Assembly: GCF_024362695.1 (NCBI RefSeq)
Contig: NC_065415.1
Span: forward strand, 3,761,438 to 3,825,437
Reading direction: 5' to 3'
From: Pectinophora gossypiella
Taxonomy: Eukaryota; Arthropoda; Insecta; Lepidoptera; Gelechiidae
Length of the DNA stretch: 64,000 nt
A program made the position numbers and the translations under genes. Numbering within the stretch: the first letter of the stretch is position 1; each line of letters begins with the position of its first letter. The notes under the pieces were generated by a model that worked only from the letters and a program-made list of their open reading frames with translations, had not been told where the DNA came from and did no database searches. Below, in pieces: positions 23,701-38,700 of the stretch.

Positions 23701-26700
23701 AACTTGTGTCAACTATCAATACCACTTGTCATAAAAATGAACTTTTTGTAAGCAGGCAAAGGCATATTTTTATGCATCTTGCTACAAAGGTCAAATAAAG
23801 GTCAATCGTTTTAATAAAATATCTTCAAAAATACTGAAAAATAAAAAAAGTAAATATAGGGAGTTGTTTCAAATTCATTTATCTCGAAATGGTTTTCAGC
23901 TTTCTGTACTTTTACAAAAACCGAGCATGGCCAATTACGTTTTCCATCTATTATTATTCTGATCAAAATAAAGAGAAGCAATATAGTTAGCAACATAATT
24001 CTAAGTATACGTAATGTGATCCAAATAAGGATATACAAAAACAATTGTTTTATCTAAGTATCCTTCTGAAATTACATTGTATTTTGGAGCAATTATGTAC
24101 CTGAATAATGAGAAAATAGGTAATTATCACGTTAAAGCTGTACAACGCCATCTATATTGTTTTTGGTGAACGTAGCCTGGAAAGTCCCTCATTAGTTAAT
24201 GCCATTTGCGGAAAATCTAAAAGAAGACACGTCAAAAAAAAACTTATATCTAAAGAAACAAAACAAATTGTAGAGATATGAGAACTGCAGTATTTATGCA
24301 AACACACTCAGCTCTGTATCTAAAACCTGGTTGTTTTTCGAAAACATTCGGTGTATCAACTGGGGCGTAAAATAGAAACAAATAAACGGATACCACACAA
24401 TAGTGCCGTCCAGTTCGATTTCACGGCACCAGCGGCACTGTGCGGCACCTAGCCGAAACAGTAGGTATGGTGTTTTCATTCAATTTCCAACTGGGAACAA
24501 AGACAGAATCCAACTTTTGCATTCAATCCATATAGCGGCTGTACGTGCCTAGACTATAGCATTCAGTTCTCATCCCACCTCTACGTGATAAGCAAGGCTC
24601 ATGTATGAAATTTACAAATGATCGTCATAAATAAGGCACATGCTCCGTTGCTAGTGATGTAGAGCCAGGGATCTAGCTATTTCTTCGCTTAAACCTTGTA
24701 CTGTTTCAAATGAGGGATAAACAACGATTTACTTACTAGATACTTTCGTCCATTAAACAAAACTGCAAACCTATTGGCAACAACCACCACGTTTCTTTTG
24801 GATACACTCATCAATATGTCACTGTGTTTTTGCGGCTTTCTTCTCAAATGGGGAGCGGCAGTTCGAACCCCGGTACGGACGGGACTTGCACCAGTGAGTT
24901 AATTTATCTTAAGTGCAGTTTTCATTAGTACAGGCGATACGGCATCCCATTACGTTGGTTTAACAGAAAGCTCAGTGAGGTATGGGTTGAGGTCTTATGT
25001 TAATAAATTTGATCAAATATAAACAATCGTAATCTTCATGGTATAAGAAGATATGCTCAAAACTGACAGCTAGCATTTTCAAGGTTAGCCCAGCTGACGT
25101 CATCACACTCTGCGTTGCCATTTCGTAAAAAATAAATTACCCACGTCCAATGTTTTTAATTTACTTTGCAACGAAATTTTGTACTTTTAATAAAAACTTT
25201 TCGTACTTACAGTTTTAATGATTTTTGTAAACGTGACAAATATTTATTGGGCTATTAAATACATTACATTATATTAGTGAGGTAGGGGAGGCCTTTGCCC
25301 AGCAGTGGGATCTTGTAGGCTAGATTAGATTAGAAATACATTAGTCAGTAATTCACTTAATTTTCAATAACAAAATTCGCGTCCTTGGAATGTTGTAGAT
25401 ACCAATTGAATGGTAACACTTACGTCATCAATGGGCTAGCAATGGCGGCTTGTCATAGGATTGAGCATACCTGCGGGCCTAGCACCGTGAACACGCGACT
25501 CTTTCTCACCGTGACAGAGATCATCTGTCTCTCTCTCTCATTCTCTCTGTGCAGTACTGTGAGAGAGTGACGGGTGACGAATGTCGAAGCGCTAAGCTAA
25601 GCCCGCAGGTCCTCTTATACCATGGTATTCCTCACTTACCTTAGGATTAAATAGGTAAGTATCTACTGTATCACGAAAGTGAAAACATGCAGTAAGCTCT
25701 CATTACCGAGACTTCTTCCTCTTTTATAACTAAGATACCTACGCGCAAACTAAAGTTATGTATACGTACTTATACTTAAGTGCTTACGTCTGAGAAAATG
25801 GGGGAAAATTCTGAAGCTTGCGAAAGTAGTAGGGACGAAGAGGGATTTTAGTGAAGCATTAGTAGCTGCTGAAGTTTGGGCGTAGTTTCAAAACTCTCCA
25901 AGTCGGCAGTTTCTTAGTCTCTTGAAAGCAGAGCTTTTCGACAACTTACTTAAACTTACATGCGGGGTTAGTTATTATCTCCTCTTCCACGTGGACAAAG
26001 TTAATAGTAAGAGTGACTTATCCAACAGGAATAATTTTTCACTAACTCCATAGAAGTCACTGTGATCCTGTGGTTCATCGGCTTGCTAGCGCCGGCTTGT
26101 CTTAAGAGCAGTTATGCTTATGAAAACATTATTATTGGACTTACAATAGTAAGTAACATGAGCTCACTGCTATATTCCAATTGGGGTAGACAAAGGTACG
26201 TCGGTCGTAAGATGGAAAAAGAAGAATACAAAAAGAAAAGAAAAAAGATGAAGAAAAAAAGAAAGATGATGGAGAGAAGAGAGATGAAGTATATTTGATT
26301 TGATGAACTAAGTAAGTACCCACACTTCACCGAGCTTTCTTTTAGACCAACGTAATAAGTGGTGAGCAGTAGGTATGCTCCGTCTATAATGGTTAAACCA
26401 ACTGTGTTAATGATAACTGTGCAAATCCGGTATCGGGGTTCCTCACTCACTCCCCGCGCTCCCCGCCGAATAGTAAGTACTTGCAAAGAAAAACTCCACA
26501 TTTTGTTTCAGAATGGAATGCTTGTACTACGTACAGCAGCGGCAAGCTGATCTGGTGCCAGTGGACCCTGAAGACATGTACGTGGCTTCCAAATTCCCCA
26601 ACCAAGACTTCGTCGTGTTCCAAGAGTACAGGACTGATGATGAACCTGATGGTAAGATAATTTGGTGTACTCACACCAACACACATCAAACATCCCTCCA

Positions 26701-29700
26701 TAGCGTTACCCCTTTTTTCCACAGGGTCCGCTTACCTTACCTGAAGATTTAACAGATGATCTGTCATAGTAGCGACTGCCGATCTGACTTTCCACACTGC
26801 GAAGGGAAAAACCACACAGGTTAAGTCACTTATCCCAAACGCATTTCTAAAGAATGTGGGTTTCCTCACGATTTTTCCTTCTCCGCTTTTCAGTTATGAT
26901 TCAAACATGAATATGAAAATAAATTCGAATACCATAGGTTTAGTTATGCCCGTGATGGATTCGTATATGAGAGTTAAGCGTTTTTTCAAATGGGTCCTAC
27001 ACATTGAAGTAAATGTGGTCCTTCCGGAAATCTCCTAGAAATGAAGTAGGTAAATTTAAAAAAAAAAGTTTTTACGCTACAAACAGGACACTAAGTCCTG
27101 TGACCACCACCAGTTAACTGACAGTAAAAGTAGGTACTTAGTTACAGCCTAAGCAGGCTAGTTTCCAACTAGTCAAATCAGTTACTTTTTACTAAACGTC
27201 AAAACACGAAATTACTATGGAATTGCTGCATTAGCAGTCGTTAATAACCATCAATCCGCACTGGGCCCGCGTGATGGTTTAAGGCCCGATCTCCCTATCC
27301 ATCCATAGGGAAGGCCCGTGCCACAGCAGTGGGGACGTTCATGGGCTGATGATGATGACTATGGAATTTGTATGAAGAAGCACACTGTGACGTCATAGAA
27401 AACGTGATAAAATGTCGGACTTATTATTACGTTTCCTTGATTAAAATTCATAAATAAGTTTAAAAAGAAAATGTTTTTCGTTAGTTTTAAATCTGTCTTT
27501 ATTTAGTAAACAGAATTTCATAATTTATCTTGACCCAATTGGTTTACTGAACTGTACCTATAAATTTAATTTTCGTGCCCATTCGTACTGATCCATTAGA
27601 ATCATGAAAGTTAAGGGAAGACCTTTCAACTTTATGACGTCTTTTGATGCTAAAAATAAGGGTGACCTTATCTTGACAATCTCATTACTCTGTAGATTTT
27701 ACACGTGGTCTTAATATACTTATTTAATTAAAAAGTTAGAAAGCAAGAAATCTTCAGAGTTATGGTTTGTTTTCTTTATCGACGGACCTTTAATTTATCT
27801 TCACCAAGTATGTAAATAAGCAGCAAAAATTCCAAGTATTTTAATCTTCCAAAAAGCTGGCAGGCTTTCATTGAATTCGTGTTCAAATTCAACTGATGCA
27901 CGTTTTCAAAAAAGCTTCTTACTTCAATTTTTTTTAATTCTTTGTAACTAAAATTCTTTAGAAAGTATCATTGCTGTCAGTAAGTTTAATTTGTTAGTTT
28001 TAATACACTTAGAAACAAAGACACCTTATTTATTTTTAGCTTATTATTATTATGTTATGTATGTAATGCAGCCGGGACCAACGGCTTAACGTGCCTTCCG
28101 AAGCACGGAGAAGCTCGAGATGAAAACTTTTTTTTTGTGGTCACCCATCCTATGACCGGCCTTTGCGAAAATTGCTTAACTTCAACAATCGCAGACCGAG
28201 CGCGTTAACCGCTGCGCCACCGAGCTCCTCAAATGCTATGTAATTAGGTACAACGTGTAGACATAATAGTACATAACTAAATAGTAATTCTAAGAGAACC
28301 GGTATAATTTGTTGTATATAAAGATAGGATCAACAAAAACATATACAGTGTTACTACAAAACAAAGACTAAAAGATAAACTATGTTTAAAATATAATCCG
28401 CATACGAAATAAGTCCCGAAGGCCGCGGCGCTACTGTCGCAGATTCTGCATAGAATCATTATGACTTGTCAAGTTAGTTTCATTAAAATCCGCCGACTTC
28501 TTTCGTGGCGCGAAATACTATTTCAAACCTAGTTTATTTTTAGTTTGTGTTTTGTAGTAACACTGCTACAATCTACTTAAAAAATCCATCTGAAATAAAA
28601 AAAAGTTAAATGTCGAATGTTTCCAATACACTTACTATTATATCCCATTTATACGTAGATTAGAGAAAAGATTTTATTGCTAAAACACTTGAATAAAATT
28701 AATGGAACCTGTTACATAATCTTCTAATGACATCGTAAATTGAATTCCACTTAAAATTCGATAAGAAGCATAATTATTTCTTTTTTTACGCTCCCTATTT
28801 TATACTCCCAGCAGGTATACCAACTTACTCTGTGGATATTTATTATTGAAATGGCTGTATGTTGTAATGTCTTTGCCTGTCTATATAGGACTGATGGTAT
28901 AACAACATTTACTCATTTAAATTCAAAGATAGAATGAAACGGGTCGATCGAATAATGGTTGTTACGTAATATCCGAAGTTTGAATGGGAGAAAGTTTGAA
29001 CAGCAAGATATGTTTTGGGCCAAACAAATTAATGTATGTAATCTGAACAACTGGTTACCCACTATCTGTGAACAAGAAATTATTGTCTTGTCTCTCTTTT
29101 GAATTGATCGATTCAAGATTCAATCGATTGTTGTATTCATATTGTTGATACACGAACGGCTGCTAGAGAAACTAAATTGTCACCCACCCTATTTACAAGT
29201 AGTATATAAGTAGATACTTGAGCAAATCACGGTTTATACATTGTTTTAAGTTTACGCGGTTATTATCATAATTAAAACACATAATAACGGGTTCTTATCG
29301 CGTTTGTAACAGGGACATGAGACTCCCGATATTTTTATTTTTATATACTTAATTTGAATTCATTATTCTAAACTAAAAAATCCATAAGAATACTTAATAA
29401 GAATTAGAATAAGATTAATATTCTGTGTACCTAATAGGCCCAGTATTGTTCTTCTTAGGTGTTCGAATGCGAAATTGAATAAGATTCCTTTGCTCCACAA
29501 AAATTGCGCACCAATAACTGGTTATAAATTTAAAACATTCAAAAAAAAAAAATATTATTGATAAACGTCGATAGCTAGACTATATAGAGTCAATCTCATG
29601 AGTTTTAAAGCTCTATCGAAGCACCAACTTGCAACTTCTATCATATTAGAAAGGGCACAATATTTTTGTCGGATTTTCCGACTTGCACGGGAAGACAAAC

Positions 29701-32700
29701 AGCTGGCACGTGTGTCAGTCAAGAATGAATAGGTTATGGTAACATAACCTTGACGACACGAATTAGTACAAGTGGCTCCAATTAATAGCATTTTTATCTA
29801 CGAGGCTTTATTGACCATCATAATGAAGATGATGGTGGCTTAAAGTTATAGCATAAAATATTACGGATACATCTGCTAAACTCGTAACTTTTCACTGTTA
29901 TTCAATATTATAAGTGCAAGAGAGGAGCTCAGTGGCGCAGCGGTAAACGCGCTCGGTCTGCGATTGTTGAAGTTCAGTAACTTTCGCAAAGGCCGGTCAT
30001 AGGATGGGTGACCACAAAAAAAAGTTTTCATCTCGAGCTTCTCCGTGCTTCGGAAGGCACGTTAAGCCGTTGACCCCGGCTGCATTAGCAGTCGTTAATA
30101 ACCACCAATCCGCACTGGGCCCGCGTGGTGGTTTAAGGCCCGATCTCCCCATCCATCCATAGGGAAGGCCCATGCCCCATCAGTGGGGACGTTAATGGGC
30201 TTAATATCTACCTATGAATGGTCTCAACAGGCATATCTCCCGGTTGTAGCTACTTATATTTGTCCATTCCACCCCTCGTGGCTCATCGTATAGTTCCTAC
30301 TATATGGTGACTGGTGAGCCACAAACTCTGTTTCACGTGACTTATTGTTTTGCCGCAAATGGCTTTAACTACTTGAACGGACAAATGCACAAAAGCGGTT
30401 AGGGCTCTCACCCGGTACAAAATTTAAGACAACAGGTCTGAGGCTGCCCAGATGGGCGCAAAGCTTGGGCTCAGATTATACTTGTCATTAATCGATCCTA
30501 GTGGGCCGACAGCGATAAGCGCTGAATGCGGGAATTAGTTGTACGGTCACGAGCATTAATATGTATACACTTTGGTACCATGTCACATTAACTTTTTTGA
30601 CAAATTGAACTATGAGTCTCACTAAATGTCAAATATGTTAGTGCGACATAGTCCTAAAGTGGGTACATTATATTGCTCAATTGCTCATGACTGTCCTCGC
30701 CGATGGAGTCAGTATCGGGGTTCTTTATCCTGCAAGCACACTAAGTTTATATGACTATTCGGACTATACATACAACCATTTCCCACTTAGGTAGGCAGGA
30801 TACTGGGCACTTCTTCAGACATCTTGAATTTGGTCGCAGTATGTTCGCCTAAGCCTTCCTCTTTCGACTCTACCACTTTAAAATCCGGGGGCCTAAAAAG
30901 GCCACATCGAAGCAATTCATCTAAAAAAAGCAATATTGCTATTTGACATTTGTTTGCATTGCGCACTTACTTTTGTATGCGCAAATGTCAAATTTCAATA
31001 TTGTTTTTTTGGATGAATTGCTTCGATGTGGCCTTCTTAACACCCCTATTCCGTTAATATTCTTTCAGTCACTCTGTCTAAATGACTGTAGTGCAAAGAC
31101 AATTAAAGAAACGCTCTAGGTAAAAATAAACATCAAAAACAAGGTCCACTACTAACTGGACACTGGTCAGCTCTGTCTAATTAGACCTGGCAGTGTAGAG
31201 GCATAAAATATACACAAAATACTCTGGGTTAGGTACCTCTGCGACCTAGTTTTAGAATATTCACTAGCAGAAATCACAGCTATACAGCAGTATAGCACAA
31301 AGGATCGGAACACGTCAGCTGGTTCATACAAATTGAACAGATTCACTTGATGCACATAATATAAATACCTACAGCCTTACATCGCCTTATTATGGAAACC
31401 ACATAACTTTTGAAAAATTACACTCGGGTGGCATCTTAAAAAAAATGACATACATACATAATCATAAACTCACGCCTATTTTCCACGGGAGTAAGCAGAA
31501 ACTATATAGAATTCCATTGGCTTCGATCCTGACACACATCTCTTGTTTCCTCCACATTCATCAATCGCTTCATACACGCACGCCGGTTCAGAGGAGATCG
31601 TACTAACTTTTCTAAGGACATCTCCAATTTGGTCAATGTAAATCCTTCTAGGTTTTCCTCTGCCAACCCTACCATCAACTTTCGCTTTATATACCGCATT
31701 CGCAATACTATTATTATCCTTTATCCGTTCTACGTGTCCAACTACTAACCTAACCTAACCTAACATTCCCTTCTCAATCTTAGTGACTATATCGTCTTTT
31801 ACACCACATCTCTGTCTTATCACACTGTTACTCACAAAAAAATTGCAATTAATTGAAAGGAATCGAGGCTTTATTCGCGGTGTTCTTCAACATCAATTCA
31901 TCTAAGAAACAATATTGCAATCTGACATTTGCGCATATAAAAGTAAGTGCGCAATGCAAACAAATGTCAAATAGCAATTTTGCTTTCTTAGATGAATTGC
32001 TTCGATGTGGCCATTTTAACCCCCCAGATCCGAATGTGATTTTTCAAAATGGCGCTCACTTGTCTTTCACTATTTGGGGACGCTATAAGTATATACATAC
32101 ATAGTCCCACTTCTATGCTTAGACCTCCCCTCAATCTAGTACTCCATACTATGCTGCTGCTCAACTGTGTGTTGGTGAATTACTTTTCTAAATTACAAAA
32201 TAAAACAATATTATAATTGTATAATTTCAGCGGAATTCCGTTACGAAGCCGTGATAGTGGTACATAAAGATCAACCAATTACCAACCTGGACCAACTCAA
32301 AGGGCTGAAGTCCTGTCATACCGGGGTGAATAGAAACGTCGGGTACAAGGTAAGATACCAGATTACTATACAACGTTCTAAAGGGTTTTGTACGCTCTGC
32401 AAATTATAATTAAAGAAAAAATACTTACGTATATGTATATAAGTAGAAATGTACAGTCATGAGCAATATCATGTACCCACCTTAGTACCCTGTCGCACTA
32501 TCATATTTGTCATTTACTGAGATTTACGGTAGTTTTGCCACAAACCTTCAGTCTATAAACCTAACAGTCACCATAAATCATATTTTGAGCAGAACTGTCT
32601 GGCCAGATCATGAAGAAATAAGTGTAAATACCAACATCAAAGAACATTTACTTACGTAATAACTGTAGGTATCTAGTTAAGTAATTAGTAAAGATAAAAA

Positions 32701-35700
32701 CAACACAGGAAGATGCGAAATAATCTAAATATATAAAAGGAGAATCTGACTGACTGACATATCAACGCACAGCCTAAACGGCTAAACGTAGGCACTTGAA
32801 ATTTGGAAGGGACGTAGCTTAGGTACCGTAGAAGTGCACTAAGAAAAGAATTCCCGAAAGTCCCACGGGAACGGGAATAGTTGGAAAATCCTTCCACGCG
32901 GAAGAAGTCGCGGGCAAAAGCTAGTCTTACACCTTAGTGTAAGCCTTTGAGATTAATTGTAAAACAACCGAGATTTCGTGTCACAAATACTTATGTCAAT
33001 TAGTAGAGCAGTGTACTTGTCAAACCAGAAGAAAAAATACCTAATTATTGTAAAAAATCCTATTTATTGACTCTATTTCTGGCTTGACAAGTACACTATG
33101 CAAAAAAGGTTTTTTTACTTAGGTAGCAAATTAAGTGCTATGTTATTGGCACTAAAAAACTTGTCTGGCATTTCGTTTTTGGGTTCAAACAACAAAGCTT
33201 TTCAATTTACGCTCAGCCAACTCTAAAGCTGGTATTGACAGGTGATATTTCCACAACGTTGGCTTCACAAGCCTTGAGAGAGACAAGTACATTACAAAGG
33301 TGCAACGAAATCTTCATATAGAACGACTGATTTTCTTGCATTCCGTTTATTCATAACTAAAACAAACATAAACTAAAAAAGTATTTGGTTATTATTACAA
33401 AAAATAAATGTGACTTACACAATTTTCTTTATATTATTATTTATTTATTAAATCTTAATCAGTACTAAATATACAGTTTAGAAATTCCATGCAAAACTGA
33501 TTAAACAGTTTGTCTGCAAGAATGTAACAAAACTATTTTGTAATATTTTATCAAAATTTATTATCTGTTGTTAGTTTTGTTGCTAGTAAATACATACCTA
33601 GTTGTGTAGTCACATATTTTTGTAGCCTATTCGATCCCACTGCTGAGCGAAGGCCGCCATTGATTTTCCCACTCCTCTCGACATTGCGCGATCTCCGACC
33701 AATCCCTCTTTACGCAATATGCCTCGGCTTCTGCACCTGCCTTGAGCTATAAACAAACATTTTTTTCATTTTAGTAGATACATAAAGTGACGCTCGGGAT
33801 CGCGAAGGTAAGGCCCTTATGGATTAGACAAAACCAAAAAGTTATCAAAAGTTAAGTTTTCTTTGTTATTTCAAACAAGAAGGTTAGTGTTTTTTTTATG
33901 AAATACCATTACTTTTTCCTTAATAAAGGTTTAGTACGATCTACTCTGAACCGGCGTTCGTGTATGAAACAATTGATGAATGTGGAAGAAGCAAGAGAAG
34001 TGTGCCATGATCGAAGCAAATGGAATTCCAGTTTTTGCTTACCCCGGTGGGAATAAGCGTGAGTTTATATATGTATGTGTGTACTTTTTGAACGGGTAAA
34101 TCTATTTTACGACAACATTTATCGTCCTAGGCGTCATAAACCATCATTTTCCCAGGCACAACTAAAATGGAAATTCAAGTATATAGGTAATATAAGTACG
34201 GAAAATAACAAACTTCCTCTCGTAAAATAAACGCTCACTTCATATACGCGATAATCAGAAATTGAAAGTCAATAGCGCCCATACATTGCTTTATTCCACC
34301 ACAGAATCAGCTTTCCGCTCACGTAGTTTCCAACTCCAGTGAACTAAGACCTACCTCAGAGATTTTACAGAGTGGGGTCGGAATTTTATATGTTGAATGC
34401 CAAGTTTACTTGGAATCGTAAAAGAAGGAGAATTTCATTTCTTTTTACCTGAGTTTAGAGCCACTTAAATTCCATTTCCTCAGGGGCATTTCAAAGTAGC
34501 CTGGTTTGCCTGAGATAGGATTGAAAAGCTAAAAATGCTGTAAATTCGAATTGTAAATGCCGATCTGACCTGCATACGTTTGCATGCATTATCCTCTGGA
34601 ACGGACTGTGGTCGATTCACATTTCGCGTACATAATGAAATTCTTATTCCAAACATACATACATAAACTTACGCCCGTAATCCCTAATGGGGTGGGCAGA
34701 GCCACAAGTAATCAAAGACAACTTGCAGCCACTGTTGATACGATGTCATAAGCTGGACATGATAAACCTTATGGTGATAAGGGATCAGCCTATCGCCCAT
34801 AACATTAGTCCATCATGTTAGAGGACACAATCCCTTTGTCGGTTTTTACGACATGAGAAAAGCAGCTGAACGTGTTCTATGTTTTTTATTTGCTCCCAGA
34901 ACAGCATAGAAGAAAATCTTATTCCAAAATCGTTGAGAATTCTACTAGTACTAATAATTTATTGCTAGCGCTACCAACGACGACACTTTATGTGTGTATT
35001 CATGACGCGTTGCCACTGGCTCATCAAAACAAACTAGTATAATAAAATTGCAATCATTCTTCGCAATCGTATAAACCACAGCACAACCTAGGTAACAAAC
35101 TCATACGAAGCTCAATACATTTCCAGCGGTAATTTGAATATCAATACGAGCGTGAGATAACACGCGTCAATGTCAACATGTCACACGTAATCATGCTCAA
35201 TCAGACCCTGTAATTCAATCAGGACAAGAGAATAACGCAATAAGGACATAACCACAGTGCACGTATACATACGATCCAATCTCCAATATACTTACCTACA
35301 TTATGGCATATACAGAGTGTTAGTGACATCATCTATAACAAATACTTAGGGGTATGATTCAGACCATGATTCTGGGTTAATATCAAGTGGAAATTTCCGT
35401 CGCAAATTATTATTATTTTTAGTGTTTTTAAATTATTTTCAATTCTATAATTTAACTCTATAATTTTTGATTGCAAAGAATTATTGAAAATAATACTTTT
35501 GCAATCGAAAATTCTACTTGATATTAACTCAGAATAATGAGCTGAATCAGCCCCCTCAGTATTCGTTACGATGTCACTTACACCTCGTACCAGTACATAC
35601 AGGTAGCCATACAAGTAGGTATGGGTGTTAGTGACCCCGTAACGAATACAGAGGGTGATGGTTCAGTTCAGACTATGATTCTGAGTTAATATCAAGTGGA

Positions 35701-38700
35701 ATTTCCTTTCGGAGAATTCATGAAAATGTTTGTGTTTTTTTTAAATTATTTTCAATTCCAAACTTTTGCAACGGAAAATTCTACTTCATATCAACTGAGA
35801 ATCATAGGCTGAATCATCCCTCAAAGTTTTTGTTTTGATGTCACTAACACCCTGTATATTTACCTCATCACAACACTAATTTAAGAGCCACGCTCTTGTC
35901 GGTGTAGCATTCTCCATGCTACTTTTTTAGGGAAAAATAGGGCAGTGGTTTCCCTCTTGCCTTCCGCCCCGCAGTACTCTGTCTGACGGACTGGGATGGC
36001 GCCCAGAGTAGCTTATACTTACTTACGTCATACTTTTGTATTCCACAAGGTTTTTGTTTCGCTTGGATTATGTCCACAGTCCACAGCCAAATCAGGCGAT
36101 GGAAAATGGATTTCGATTATCGGTTCCATTATCAGGGGAACGAACTCATCAAATCGATGCCTGGGGCCTGTTTCATAAAACTTACAATTGTAAATTACAA
36201 CGACAATTTGGTGTTCATTACGTAGCTAATTTGAAACTGCAAAATATTTGTATATTTGTAATACACACTCCGCAATGTACATCAAATTGTCTTAGTAATT
36301 TACAATTGTATGTTTTATGAAACAGGCCCCTGTCCTCACAAACCGTCGACAATTTTATTCATCATCATCATCAATTTAAGAGCCACGCTCTTGTCGGTGT
36401 AGCATTTTCCATTCCAGTCTATCAAAGGCCAATTCCTTGACTTCCCTGTAAGACACGACGTTAACCTACAACTCTATTGGGACAATTCTATTGGGAGATA
36501 AAAAATATAGTTTGCCCTTGTGTCTGAACCAATTGAACATGAGAGCTTTTGAAAAATAACGGTTCTCAGAATAAAGGTAGATGATACACGCCTCGTCTAG
36601 AGACACGAGTAATGTAAATAGTGTTCCTCTTAATCATCCATCACTGTCGGTCTGACAAAACCTGCCTTTGTTTGCATTGTACAAATACGTAGACAAGTCA
36701 AACAAGCTCTACAAGGATTGCTTTAAAGGATAACTGGTAATGTTCACAACTTGTTTACAGAAACGACCTTTCAACTCGTAAAAGATTTGTGTATATTTAG
36801 CAAGTGAAAACAGGACACTTAAAAGGTGTACGTATTTTTTAGTAAAATACTAGCTGTTACCGGCAGCTTCATTCGCGTGAAATCCTACTATTAAAACTAT
36901 AGAAGTTTCATAAAAACTTTTCCACCCCTTTCCACCCCCTTAGAGGTTGAATTTTGCAAAACCAAAAAAGGCCACTAAGATGGCTTGGTGACCACCAATA
37001 TTCCAAGAGTCTCCTGACATTTGTAATTTCTGAGATTATTTAAATATACTTATAGAAGATATTATATACATACTTAAATAATGTTTGTATAAATGTGTGT
37101 GTAAGTAATATAAGAGTTTCATAAATTAAATTAGCGGCACGCTATGATGGCCGTTTTGTCATGATAAATACAGCAATACGCTCCATCAATTAGTTATAAA
37201 TTAATTCGAAACTTGATGAACACAATAAAGCATTAGGTATGGAATAGTATTACGAATGTGCAATTTGCGCTTGCGGCTTGACTCAATCTTTTTCTATCAC
37301 CAGATCCCGCTAACTATGATGATGAAACGAGCAGTATTCCCCAAAATGAACGATCACAGCATATCTCCAAAGGAGAACGAACTGAAAGCCCTGTCTACAT
37401 TCTTCGAGAAATCCTGCATCGTCGGCAAGTGGTCCCCGGATCCTAAGACGAATGCTGCCTGGAGTAAGTTTGCTTCAAACTCTTATTCTTGCTGCGTACA
37501 TAGTCGGGAAAGCGATCCGAGCCAGGGAATCTTCACGGAATTATTTTTACCGCTTCATACAAAATCTCCCGCACAGTAGACCTATTCTATAGGTGGACAA
37601 CTGAGATCTGACAAAATCAAATCCATTTTGTAACATAAATTATCAACGAATTTATCTTTGAATCATATTTATATTATTAATACATCGTCGCTTGTTCCGC
37701 TTTCCCGACTCTGTGTGCATGAAATAGTATTTAACACGAACATAAACTATAGAACCGTAATAAAACACATATTATTTAAATTATAAAGTAGCAGAATTAT
37801 GGAAATCAGGTTAAAAAAAGGATAATTTCTATAAGTTATAGATAAAACAACTATTGTTGTTGAAATAAAACAGTTCAGTTGGAAAACGAAACATCTATTA
37901 CAATTAAAACACATAATAACGGGTTCTTACCGCGTTTAAAATATCGGGAGTCTCATATCCCTATTTTAAACGCGGTAAGAACCCGTCATTATGTCTTTTT
38001 AATTATGATATTAACCACGTAAACTTAAAACAATGTAGAAACATCTATTCTTTGCTTTTATATTTTTAAATGGCAACATTTGTCTTTCCATTCTTTTTAC
38101 TCGTTTGTAAATGGACAAACACAAGTCGGATTTAGTTGCGGTTTTCCATTCCTCCATTTGACAAAGGTTTTATGAGAAAAGTTTTTGAAGGATGATATAT
38201 GTCGAGTGAAAGGTCACTCGGAATATACTTAAAATAATAATAATAAAAAAGTTTATTTACTTCAATATTTTTTATTGAAAAGCGTATGAACATTTATCTC
38301 AACTGATGGTAAGCTACGACGTGCCTGTATACAGGGTGTTAGTGACATCATAACGAAAACTTTGAGGGATAATTCAGATGATTCTGAGTTGATATCATTC
38401 CGTCTCAAACGTATAGAATTTTCATGACTTTTCCGATAGGAAATTCCACTTGATATCGACTCAGAATCATGATCTGAATCCATAGTCCTTCAGTATTCGT
38501 TACGTTGTCACTAAAACACCTATACGTACTTGCCACAGCACACACAAACCCTGTATATTACTCTAGAGTAAAGAGAGTTAATTAAGAGAGTTAGTGTTTG
38601 TTAAGAGAGTAGAGTTAGATTACTCTAAACTCTAACTCTAAGTGAATATATAGAAAGAAAGAAACAAAATATTGATTCAATTCATGATAGACGAAGTCAC

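Noticed and set aside
26118..26501. 127-residue minus-strand ORF with a Phe/Ser-rich run
   Set aside because: It is the complement of a purine-rich low-complexity tract and SINE-derived sequence in transferrin intron 2.
35881..36420. Closely repeated words suggesting a CRISPR-like array
   Set aside because: They belong to dispersed eukaryotic repeats with no regular spacers; CRISPR arrays are not expected in an insect genome.
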